Below, piece after piece: positions 1 to 6,161 of a DNA stretch of 7,541 nucleotides. A program made the translations under genes and the position numbers. The stretch is from JBGPNN01 sp041487495 (GTDB taxonomy: Bacteria; Sysuimicrobiota; Sysuimicrobiia; Sysuimicrobiales; Humicultoraceae), in NCBI GenBank assembly GCA_041487495.1, contig JBGPNN010000171.1, positions 1-7,541 on the forward strand, given 5' to 3'. How positions within the stretch are numbered: position 1 is the stretch's first letter; each line of letters starts with the position of its first letter. The notes beneath the pieces are model-generated. The model had not been told where the DNA came from and did no database searches. It saw only the letters and a list, made by a program, of their open reading frames with translations.

Positions 1-1131
1 CGGCGGCCCGACTTTCTGCCCGTCCAGAAGATCGAGGCCGTGAACGATTACACCGTGCGCTTCACCCTCTCCGCGCCGTACGGCCCGTTCCTCACCAAGC
101 TGGAGTCGCTCCGGGTATTGCCGAATCTGCCCAGCAACGACTTCGCGCGACAGCCGATTGGCACCGGGCCGTTCTCGTTCGTCGAGTGGGTCTCGGGCCA
201 GCACATTACGCTGCGGCGCAACAATAACTACTGGGTGGAAAACCAGCCGTATCTGGCCGGTGTGCAGTTCCGTCCGATCCCCGAGCCCTCCACCCGGGTC
301 GTGGCCTTGCGCACCGGCGACATCGACGTGATGAACGCAGTCCCGCCCAAGGACGTGTCCACGCTCGAAAAGGACTCGAAGATCAAGGTCTATCGCGTCA
401 ACGGCGTCGTCCGTGATCACCTGGGCTTCCAGATGCAGAAGGCGCCGTTCACGAACAATCCCAACCTGCGGCTGGCGATGTCCTGGGCGACCGATCGCAA
501 GACCATCGCCGAGGACATTCTCTTCGGCCTGGCCAAGCCCGCGTGGGCGCCGATTCCCGAGAGTCACTGGGCGTTCAACCCAAAGGTGCGCAACGGTCAC
601 GGGTACGATCTTGACCGCGCGCGCCGCTACCTGGCGGAGGCAAACCCGAAGCCGGCGCAGGTCACGATCAAGGTCTCGCCCACGTATCCCGACCAGATCA
701 AGATGGCCGAGCTCATGCAGGCCAGCCTGGCGCAGATCGGGCTGCGACTCAACATCGTGCAACTCGAATGGTCGACGTGGATCCGCGAGGTCGTCTCGCA
801 GGGCGAGTACGAATCGGAGATCGTGCTGATCTCCGGCGGTATCGATCCTGACGACTTCTTCTACCAGTGGTTCAAGTCGGGCCAGGGCTTCAACATCTGG
901 CGGTATAGCGATCCCCGGATGGACGAGATGCTGGACAAAGCGCGGCTGGCGACGGCCCAGAGGGACCGGCAGGCGCTGTACTTCCAGATCCAGGAGAAAC
1001 TGATCGCCGACGCGCCGCTGAGCCACATTATCTACCGTGAGTCCGTCGTGCCGACCACCGCGGACCTGCGGGATTATGTCGCAACGGGCCGGTACGACAT
1101 GGACTTCCGGCGCGTCTGGTTCGCCCGGTGA
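1..1131 (+). CDS. ABC transporter family-5 substrate-binding protein (DppA/OppA type), 5'-truncated by window edge
   Basis: This is the extracytoplasmic ligand-capture protein of a peptide/nickel/opine-class ABC importer. The reading frame is open from base 1, giving 376 visible residues. The family usually runs 500-540 residues, so the signal peptide and first lobe (roughly 130-160 residues) lie upstream. The GTG at 40 is an internal valine, not the start. Family hallmarks seen are the DFARQPIGTGPF block (about residues 50-61), an ALRTGDIDV block near 102-110, and the NPNLRLAMSWATDRKTI block that opens the third domain. A GGIDPDDFFYQWF segment falls near the expected ligand cleft. It is clearly a different, more distant paralogue than the tandem pair at 4594-7541. 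It lies directly upstream of the two permease genes, so it is probably their cognate binding protein. The ligand cannot be assigned. Confidence 0.93.
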   Translation, partial: RRPDFLPVQKIEAVNDYTVRFTLSAPYGPFLTKLESLRVLPNLPSNDFARQPIGTGPFSFVEWVSGQHITLRRNNNYWVENQPYLAGVQFRPIPEPSTRVVALRTGDIDVMNAVPPKDVSTLEKDSKIKVYRVNGVVRDHLGFQMQKAPFTNNPNLRLAMSWATDRKTIAEDILFGLAKPAWAPIPESHWAFNPKVRNGHGYDLDRARRYLAEANPKPAQVTIKVSPTYPDQIKMAELMQASLAQIGLRLNIVQLEWSTWIREVVSQGEYESEIVLISGGIDPDDFFYQWFKSGQGFNIWRYSDPRMDEMLDKARLATAQRDRQALYFQIQEKLIADAPLSHIIYRESVVPTTADLRDYVATGRYDMDFRRVWFAR

Positions 1132-1156
1132 CGTCGAGGTAGGCTTCGTGACGGTG

Positions 1157-1182
1157 AAGGGGGCCAGGCCACCGGCCCCCTT
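1157..1182 (+). terminator. GC-rich hairpin between binding protein and permease genes (attenuator or partial terminator)
   Basis: A perfect 9-bp inverted repeat is formed by AAGGGGGCC (1157-1165) and GGCCCCCTT (1174-1182) around an 8-nt loop. It lies 25 nt after the binding-protein stop codon and 15 nt before the permease start. No run of T follows, so it is not a canonical intrinsic terminator. In binding-protein-dependent transporter operons, such hairpins often stabilise the upstream mRNA or let only some transcripts continue, keeping the binding protein in excess over the membrane subunits. That role is inferred here; the stem itself is seen directly. Confidence 0.5.
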
Positions 1183-1197
1183 CCGCGCCGTCCTGCC

Positions 1198-2151
1198 GTG
1201 AGCCGCTACCTGCTAGGCCGTGTCTTCCACATGATCCTGGTCCTCTTCGGGATCTCCGTGGTCGTGTTTCTCATGTTGAAGTTGACGCCTGGCGATCCGG
1301 CGGCCACGATGCTGGGCGTCCAGGCTACACCCCAGGAGCTGGCGCGCGTCCAGCATGCCATGGGCCTGGACCAGCCGTGGGTCGTGCAGTACGGCATCTG
1401 GTTGCGCAACGTCCTGGGCGGCGACATGGGCGTGTCATACATCAGTCGCAAGCCTGTCGCCGAGTTAATCCGGACGCGTTTCCCGGTGACCCTGGAGCTC
1501 ACCGTGCTGGCCCTGCTGTTGGCCGCGGCGATCGGCATACCGGCGGGGATCATCTCGGCCGCGCGGCGCTACAGCGGGCTCGACTACTCGATCACGTCGT
1601 TCGCGCTGTTTGGCGTAAGCATGCCCTCGTTCTGGTTCGGCATTCTGCTGATCTTGTTGTTCTCGCTCTATCTACGTTGGCTCCCGTCGTCCGGCTACGC
1701 GTCCATGGAGCGAGGCCTGTGGGAGCACTTCAGCCACTTTGTGCTGCCGGCGCTCTCGCTGGGTTTGTTCCTCTCAGGCAGCCTGGCACGCTTCACACGA
1801 TCGTCGATGGTGGACACCCTGGCCCGGGAGTTCATCCGGACCGGTCGCGCGAAAGGGTTGAGCGAGCGCATCGTCATCTACCGGCACGCGTTGAAGAACG
1901 CGATGATCCCAACCGTGACGGTGCTCGGCCTGCAGTTCGGCTTTCTCATGGGCGGCGCGGTGATCATCGAGCAGGTGTTCGCGTTTCCGGGCGTCGGTTG
2001 GCTGGCGCTCATTGCCATCTCGCAGCGTGACTATCCGGTCGTGATGGGCGTCGTGCTGGTCGTGGCCGGGATCTTTGCACTGGCCAACCTGCTGGTGGAC
2101 ATCGCGTATACGTGGCTCGACCCGCGCATCCGTTACGAGGGCAGGGCGTAG
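1198..2151 (+). CDS. ABC transporter permease, DppB/OppB type
   Basis: Inner-membrane channel subunit of a dipeptide/oligopeptide-class importer, 317 residues, within the usual 305-340 range. Family marks are the N-terminal pattern RYLLGR followed by a hydrophobic segment (about 9-29) and LTPGDPA (29-35). A periplasmic stretch follows with GLDQPW near 56-61. Later hydrophobic segments lie near 97-120, 131-158, 178-197, 240-262 and 282-305. The EAA loop that docks the ATPase starts at Glu211, with Gly220 at its conserved position. The C-terminus ends with the typical YTWLDPRIRY. The start is GTG and has no clear Shine-Dalgarno sequence, but it gives the expected family N-terminus. The only obvious later candidate, ATG at 1231, would remove part of the first membrane segment. 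It lies downstream of a hairpin and 2 nt before the DppC-type partner. Confidence 0.95.
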   Translation: MSRYLLGRVFHMILVLFGISVVVFLMLKLTPGDPAATMLGVQATPQELARVQHAMGLDQPWVVQYGIWLRNVLGGDMGVSYISRKPVAELIRTRFPVTLELTVLALLLAAAIGIPAGIISAARRYSGLDYSITSFALFGVSMPSFWFGILLILLFSLYLRWLPSSGYASMERGLWEHFSHFVLPALSLGLFLSGSLARFTRSSMVDTLAREFIRTGRAKGLSERIVIYRHALKNAMIPTVTVLGLQFGFLMGGAVIIEQVFAFPGVGWLALIAISQRDYPVVMGVVLVVAGIFALANLLVDIAYTWLDPRIRYEGRA

Positions 2152-2153
2152 GC

Positions 2154-3059
2154 GTGTCCAGCGATCTGGCGAGCGACGAGGGCATCCAGCGACCGGCGGG
2201 CGCGGTGGCCTACCGCCCCGGCACCGGGTTGGGTACGCTCTGGCGCTCGCTGCGCCGGCACCGGCTGGCCGTGGCCGGACTGGTCGTGCTGGGCCTGCTG
2301 ATCTTCTCGGCGATCTTCGCCGGCGTCGTGGCGCCGTTCTCTCCCTACCTGATCAAGATGCCGGAGCGATTGCGGGCGCCGTCCTGGCAGCACCCGCTTG
2401 GGACCGATGACTTCGGCCGCGATGTCCTCTCGCGGATCATCCACGGCAGTCGCATCTCGCTGCAGGTGGGCGCCATTGCCGTCGGCATTGCGGTCGCCGT
2501 CGGCGTGACCCTGGGCGTCGGCGCCGGCTACCTGGGCGGCCGGCTGGACAGCGTCATCATGCGGATCATGGACATCGTGCTCGCATTTCCGGCGATCCTG
2601 CTCGCGATCGGGATCATGGCCATTCTCGGTCCCTCCACCACGAACGTTATGATTGCCATCGGCATCGTCTACGTCCCGATCTTCGCCAGGGTCGTGCGGG
2701 GCAGTGTCCTGCAGGTGAACGCGCAGGAGTATGTGGAGGCCGCGCGCGCGATGGGCGCCGCGGACCTGCGGATCGTCCGCCGCCATATCCTCCCTGGGAC
2801 GATCGATACCGTCATCGTACAGGTATCCCTCTCCCTGGCCTTTGCGATCCTGGCCGAGGCCGCGCTCTCGTTCCTGGGGCTCGGGACACAGCCGCCGACG
2901 CCGTCGTGGGGATCGATGCTCTCATCGGGCCGCGAGTGGATCGAACGCGCGCCGTGGCTGACGATCTTCCCGGGCATGGCCATCTTCGTGACGGTGCTGG
3001 CACTCAACGTGATCGGCGACGGTGTACGCGACGCGCTGGATCCGAGGTTACGGCTGTAA
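2154..3059 (+). CDS. ABC transporter permease, DppC/OppC type
   Basis: Second membrane subunit, expected to form a heterodimeric channel with the preceding DppB-type protein; 301 residues from the chosen GTG. The frame is open back to 2112, but starting there would overlap the upstream gene by 40 nt and add 14 non-family residues. The GTG at 2154 has AGGG at 2143-2146, seven bases upstream. The order of features is a 30-residue cytoplasmic lead, a membrane segment near 38-60, the family signature HPLGTDDFGRDVLSR (80-94), then a membrane core. The EAA loop starts at Glu192 with Ala196, Ala197 and Gly201 in place. ALSFLGLG and PPTPSWG follow, both typical of DppC, and the protein ends in DALDPRLRL. 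The 2-nt gap to the upstream gene suggests translational coupling. Confidence 0.95.
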   Translation: MSSDLASDEGIQRPAGAVAYRPGTGLGTLWRSLRRHRLAVAGLVVLGLLIFSAIFAGVVAPFSPYLIKMPERLRAPSWQHPLGTDDFGRDVLSRIIHGSRISLQVGAIAVGIAVAVGVTLGVGAGYLGGRLDSVIMRIMDIVLAFPAILLAIGIMAILGPSTTNVMIAIGIVYVPIFARVVRGSVLQVNAQEYVEAARAMGAADLRIVRRHILPGTIDTVIVQVSLSLAFAILAEAALSFLGLGTQPPTPSWGSMLSSGREWIERAPWLTIFPGMAIFVTVLALNVIGDGVRDALDPRLRL

Positions 3060-3065
3060 GGGAGG
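3060..3065 (+). promoter_or_regulatory. Strong Shine-Dalgarno deciding the DUF1028 start
   Basis: GGGAGG begins right after the TAA of the DppC-type gene and ends 7 nt before ATG 3073. It selects that ATG over the upstream in-frame ATG at 3022, which lies inside the permease gene and would add 17 unrelated residues. Confidence 0.8.
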
Positions 3066-3072
3066 CAACGGA

Positions 3073-3831
3073 ATGACGTTCTCGATCGCGGCTCGCGATG
3101 AAGATACCGGGGCATTCGGCGTGGCGGTCACGACGAAGTTCTTCGGCGTCGGATCACTGTGCCCGTTCGTCGAAGCGGGGGTCGGCGCGGTTGCGACACA
3201 GGCGTTCGTCAATCCGACCTTCGGCCCGCGGGGGCTGCGCTTGCTGGCGGAGGGTCGGTCCGCGCAGGAGGTCCTCGACCTGCTGCTTGGCGGTGACGAG
3301 GGCCGTGAACACCGGCAACTCCACATGGTTGATCGCCAGGGACGGGCCACCGCGTGGACCGGCCGCGAGACGGTGGACTGGGCCGGCCACAGCCCGAGAA
3401 GCGGGTTCTCAGTGGCCGGCAACATGCTCGTGGGCGAGCCGACGATCATGTTGATGGCGGAGGCGTATGAAGCGAACCGCCGGATCGAGTTCGCTGAGCG
3501 CTTGCTGCGCGCGCTGGAAGCCGGTCAGGCTGCCGGCGGCGACAAGCGCGGCCGGCAGTCGGCGGCGATGAAGATCGTGACCACCGAGGAATACGCCCAC
3601 CTCGACCTCCGCGTCGACGATCACCCGGACCCAGTGGTCGAACTGCGCAGGCTGTTTGAAGAAGCCAAGCGGGAATACCTGCCGTTCAAACAGTTCCTCC
3701 CGACGCGGTCCCGTCCGGCAGGGATCTACGAGCGGACGCTGATCGACCGGATCATCAAGGAACAGGCGGAACGTGATCGGGAACGCTCCGGCGAGGCAGG
3801 AAACGGCCCAGCGCTCGGTGAACTTGTCTGA
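3073..3831 (+). CDS. DUF1028 family protein (COG3342, Ntn-hydrolase-like), putative hydrolase
   Basis: A 252-residue protein of the DUF1028 family, placed in the N-terminal-nucleophile hydrolase superfamily but, as far as I know, without a defined reaction. Recognised by the N-terminal pattern MTFSIAARD (1-9), TGAFGVAV (12-19), AGVGAVATQAF (35-45) and GPRGL (51-55). Further marks are GREHRQL (76-82), DWAGH (101-105), VAGNMLVG (113-120) and GGDKRGRQSAAM (154-165), followed by an acidic and basic helical tail. Thr2 follows the initiator Met. In Ntn hydrolases a Thr, Ser or Cys exposed at the mature N-terminus is the nucleophile, so Thr2 is a candidate; this is inference. No signal peptide or membrane segment is seen, so it is probably cytoplasmic. 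It sits 13 nt after the DppC-type permease and 10 nt before the GntR regulator, in one apparent operon. That placement suggests a role on the imported compound, possibly amide or peptide cleavage. Confidence 0.9.
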   Translation: MTFSIAARDEDTGAFGVAVTTKFFGVGSLCPFVEAGVGAVATQAFVNPTFGPRGLRLLAEGRSAQEVLDLLLGGDEGREHRQLHMVDRQGRATAWTGRETVDWAGHSPRSGFSVAGNMLVGEPTIMLMAEAYEANRRIEFAERLLRALEAGQAAGGDKRGRQSAAMKIVTTEEYAHLDLRVDDHPDPVVELRRLFEEAKREYLPFKQFLPTRSRPAGIYERTLIDRIIKEQAERDRERSGEAGNGPALGELV

Positions 3832-3834
3832 CCA
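3824..3834 (+). promoter_or_regulatory. Candidate FadR-family operator before the GntR gene
   Basis: TTGTCTGACCA fits the FadR-subfamily GntR consensus T-N-G-T-N3-A-C-N-A at all six fixed positions. It differs from the E. coli FadR consensus TGGTCNGACCA only at position 2. It overlaps the DUF1028 stop codon and lies 7 nt before the regulator's ATG, a plausible place for autoregulation. The six fixed positions would occur about twice by chance in a window this size, so position is the main support. No matching -35/-10 promoter was recognised. Confidence 0.3.
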
Positions 3835-3841
3835 CCTAACC

Positions 3842-4543
3842 ATGGCCTTCCAGAGAATTGAGACGAAGCGCAAGAGCGTCCACGTCGCGGAACAGATCGC
3901 GGAAGCCATCCGTGTGAGAACGTACCGGGTGGGAGATCGCCTGCCGCCCGAACGGGTGATCGCCGAGCAGATGGGCGTCAGCCGCCCGTCGGTGCGCGAG
4001 GCCTTGAGCGCGCTCCAACTCGTCGGCGTGCTCGAAACCCGTGCCGGCGACGGCACCTACGTCGTCAAAGGGCTCGACCGTCGCGACGCCGCCATCTCCT
4101 TGCTTGAAGAACACGAGAGTCCCGTCGACGCGCTCGAAGCCCGGCGGGTGCTGGAGCGGTCGATCGTGCAGATGGCCGCGGCGCGTGTGACCCCGCAGAG
4201 CCTCGCGGCGGCCTCGCGAGCGCTGGACTCCCTCAGTCTCGCGGCCAGCCTGCGGGACTACGAAGCCTTCGCCGCGGCGAACGGCCCGTTCCACGTCGCG
4301 ATCGTGCGGATGGCCGCCAACGAGCTCCTCGAACGCGCCGCACTCCCGCTGATCGACGTCATGAGCCAGCAACTCGCTCAGGAGATGCGACGCCGGGAGT
4401 ACGCGCACGACGGCGCGTTCTTCGATGCCATGACAAAGGTGCATGCGGATATCTACGAGGCGCTCGCCGCCAGTGATGCGGGGCAGGCCGTCGAGGCCAT
4501 GGACCGGCACTTCGATCTCATTGAGACCTCGCTCCGAGCGTAG
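3842..4543 (+). CDS. GntR-family transcriptional regulator, FadR subfamily with FCD domain
   Basis: A 233-residue DNA-binding regulator, the usual size for the subfamily. The N-terminal winged helix-turn-helix (about 12-76) shows VAEQIAEAIR, GDRLPPERVIAEQMGVSRPSVREAL (31-55) and the wing GDGTYV (69-74). The C-terminal all-helical FCD domain (about 95-230) carries the usual metal-site pattern. It has Asn147 four residues before His151 (in the NGPFH motif), His201, and His223 in the MDRHFDLIE segment, with the usual 22-residue spacing between the last two. Such domains bind small carboxylates or similar metabolites with a bound metal. ATG 3842 gives the standard N-terminus. Open frame continues up to 3773, but those starts overlap the DUF1028 gene. 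No Shine-Dalgarno sequence is evident, so translation may be coupled to the gene ending 10 nt upstream. It probably controls this transporter cluster in response to the imported ligand; that is inferred from position. Confidence 0.93.
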   Translation: MAFQRIETKRKSVHVAEQIAEAIRVRTYRVGDRLPPERVIAEQMGVSRPSVREALSALQLVGVLETRAGDGTYVVKGLDRRDAAISLLEEHESPVDALEARRVLERSIVQMAAARVTPQSLAAASRALDSLSLAASLRDYEAFAAANGPFHVAIVRMAANELLERAALPLIDVMSQQLAQEMRRREYAHDGAFFDAMTKVHADIYEALAASDAGQAVEAMDRHFDLIETSLRA

Positions 4544-4580
4544 GGCGGAACACAGATTCGTTACAGAGCGATCAAGCCAC

Positions 4581-4588
4581 GGAGGTGA
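4581..4588 (+). promoter_or_regulatory. Shine-Dalgarno of the first tandem binding-protein gene
   Basis: GGAGGTGA, a near-perfect anti-16S match, ends 5 nt before GTG 4594. It contains a GTG itself (4585), which is an in-frame but false start. The parallel site before the second copy has the same 5-nt spacing and supports 4594. Confidence 0.8.
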
Positions 4589-4593
4589 TTCGA

Positions 4594-6111
4594 GTGAAGC
4601 AAACGATCCTGGCGGTGGCACTGATGGTGGTCCTGATCGGTGGTCTGGCGTCGGCGCAGACGGCGCGGCGGGGTGGTCAACTCCGCGTGGGTCTCGACGC
4701 CGATCCGCCCAACATGGACCCCCATCAATCGTCGGCCGCGGTGGACCGCCAGGTCTACCAGAACCTGTTTGACAAGCTGGTGGACATCAACCAGGACCTG
4801 CAGATCGTGCCGATGCTCGCCACGTCCTGGACGATCAGCGGCGACGGCCGCACGTACGTTTTCAAACTCCGGCCCAACGTCGTTTTCCACGACGGCACGC
4901 CCTTCAACGCTGAGGCGGTCGCGTACAACTTCCAGCGCATGCTGGACACGTCGTTCGGCTCGCCGCGACGCAACGAGGTCAGCCTGGTCCAGAAGGTCAC
5001 CGTCGTCGACCCACTCACCGTGCAGATCGACGTCGAGAAACCGTTCAGCCCCTTCCTGGCCATCCTGAGCGACCGGGCCGGCATGATGGTCTCGCCGACC
5101 GCCGCCAGGCGGCTGGGCAGGGACTTTGCGCGTGAGCCCGTGGGCACCGGCCCGTACAAGTTCGTCGAGAAGCGGCCGCAGGAGCGCATCGTCCTCGAAC
5201 GTTTCGACCGGCACTGGGACAAGACCGCCGGTAACGTGGACCGCATCATTTATCGGCCGTTCACCGACGAGCAAGCGCGGCTGGCCAACCTGCGCGCCGG
5301 CGAACTCGACGTCATCAACGCCGTGGCGCCTACCGACATCCCCGCCTTGAAGACCGACGCTCGCGTGAAGCTGCTTGAGCGCGAGAGCCTCGGCTGGCAG
5401 GGGATCTGGATCCACGTCGGCGGTCCGCCGTTCAACAACAAGGCTCTGCGACAGGCGTTCAACGCTACCATCGACCGGCGAACGCTCGTGCGCGTTGTCG
5501 CGGGCGACACGTGGACACCGGCCAACGGGCCCTTCCCGCCCGGTCTGCTCGGATCCGACTCCGGCCCAAACAACAAGATCCCCGAGCGGAATCTCGACCT
5601 CGCCCGGGCGAAGCTGCGCGAGGGCGGGCAGCCCAACGGCTTCGCGTTCACGTTGAAGATCACACCCGGCCGGGTACAGCAGCAGATCGCGCAGGTCATC
5701 CAGTCGATGGCCGGGGAAGCCGGCATCCGTGTGAACATCGAGATCGTCGAGTTTGGCGCCATTCTGAGCCAGGGCGATGCCCACCGATTCGAGGCGATTC
5801 TTCTTGGCTGGAGCGGGCGGCCCGATCCCGACGGCAACATCTACGGTTTCTTCGTCACCAACGGGGGGCTGAACTTCAGCGCGTACGGCAACTCTCGCGT
5901 GGATACGATGCTCGACGCGGCGCGGATCCTGACGACGGCCGATCTGCGGAAGCGCGCGTACGCTGAGATCCTCACGGTGCTCAACGACGAGCTGCCGTAC
6001 GTCTTCCTGTACTGGCCCAAGGAGTACAAAGTGCTGAGCCCCAAGCTGCAGGGCTTCGTGCACATCGCGGACGGCATGATGCGCTTCCGGCACGTCTCGC
6101 TGGCGCCGTAA
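4594..6111 (+). CDS. ABC transporter family-5 substrate-binding protein, tandem copy A
   Basis: A secreted ligand-binding protein of the DppA/OppA class, 505 residues, full family length. A Sec signal peptide is visible: Lys2, a hydrophobic core over about 5-18, and Ala-Ser-Ala (19-21) before Gln22. No lipobox cysteine is present, so the product is a soluble periplasmic protein if the cell is Gram-negative. The family signature region runs over about 77-115 and includes HDGTPFNAEAV (99-109). Further marks are DFAREPVGTGPYKFVE (177-192), AGELDVINAV (235-244), FNNKALRQAFNATIDRRTLV (280-299), GWSGRPDPDGN (405-415) and a closing LPYVFLYWPKEY segment. The chosen start is GTG 4594 rather than GTG 4585, which lies inside the Shine-Dalgarno. 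It begins 50 nt after the GntR gene, with no permease gene between it and its paralogue, so it may feed the upstream DppB/DppC channel or one encoded further right. Ligand unknown. Confidence 0.95.
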   Translation: MKQTILAVALMVVLIGGLASAQTARRGGQLRVGLDADPPNMDPHQSSAAVDRQVYQNLFDKLVDINQDLQIVPMLATSWTISGDGRTYVFKLRPNVVFHDGTPFNAEAVAYNFQRMLDTSFGSPRRNEVSLVQKVTVVDPLTVQIDVEKPFSPFLAILSDRAGMMVSPTAARRLGRDFAREPVGTGPYKFVEKRPQERIVLERFDRHWDKTAGNVDRIIYRPFTDEQARLANLRAGELDVINAVAPTDIPALKTDARVKLLERESLGWQGIWIHVGGPPFNNKALRQAFNATIDRRTLVRVVAGDTWTPANGPFPPGLLGSDSGPNNKIPERNLDLARAKLREGGQPNGFAFTLKITPGRVQQQIAQVIQSMAGEAGIRVNIEIVEFGAILSQGDAHRFEAILLGWSGRPDPDGNIYGFFVTNGGLNFSAYGNSRVDTMLDAARILTTADLRKRAYAEILTVLNDELPYVFLYWPKEYKVLSPKLQGFVHIADGMMRFRHVSLAP

Positions 6112-6126
6112 GGGACGCCCAAGGAC

Positions 6127-6137
6127 CGGTACGACTA
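6127..6137 (+). promoter_or_regulatory. Weak candidate FadR-family operator half-match in the leader of tandem copy B
   Basis: CGGTACGACTA matches five of the six fixed positions of T-N-G-T-N3-A-C-N-A; the first T is a C. It lies 25 nt before the start of the second tandem binding-protein gene. The matching leader of copy A has no equivalent with correct spacing, and the match alone is within chance expectation. Confidence 0.15.
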
Positions 6138-6148
6138 CATGTCAGGAC

Positions 6149-6156
6149 GGAGGTGG
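6149..6156 (+). promoter_or_regulatory. Shine-Dalgarno of the second tandem binding-protein gene
   Basis: GGAGGTGG ends 5 nt before ATG 6162, the same motif and spacing as at the first tandem copy, and fixes the start of this gene. Confidence 0.8.
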
Positions 6157-6161
6157 TCGAG

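Noticed and set aside
2112..2153. Upstream extension of the DppC-type protein by 14 residues
   Set aside because: It would overlap the DppB-type gene by 40 nt and adds residues unlike the family; GTG 2154 with AGGG seven bases upstream fits better.
2133..2786. A 217-codon - strand open frame opposite the DppC-type gene
   Set aside because: Its composition (Asp, His and Arg runs) is that of a shadow of hydrophobic membrane-protein codons; it has no ribosome-binding site or family resemblance.
3773..3841. Upstream starts for the GntR regulator (3773, 3818, 3824)
   Set aside because: They overlap the DUF1028 coding end and add residues outside the family N-terminus; ATG 3842 directly precedes the usual GntR lead-in.
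4521..4549. TTGAGA as a -35 element for a promoter of tandem copy A
   Set aside because: No acceptable -10 hexamer follows at 16-18 nt (the bases there are GGCGGA), so I do not call a promoter.
4561..6093. A 510-codon open frame on the - strand opposite tandem copy A
   Set aside because: It mirrors the codon periodicity of a well-supported + strand gene. The translation is rich in Arg, His, Asp and Val with no recognisable domain, as expected for antisense shadows in GC-rich DNA.
6112..6161. Terminator or riboswitch in the leader between the tandem copies
   Set aside because: No stem longer than three or four base pairs and no T-run were found; only the Shine-Dalgarno and a weak operator-like motif stand out.
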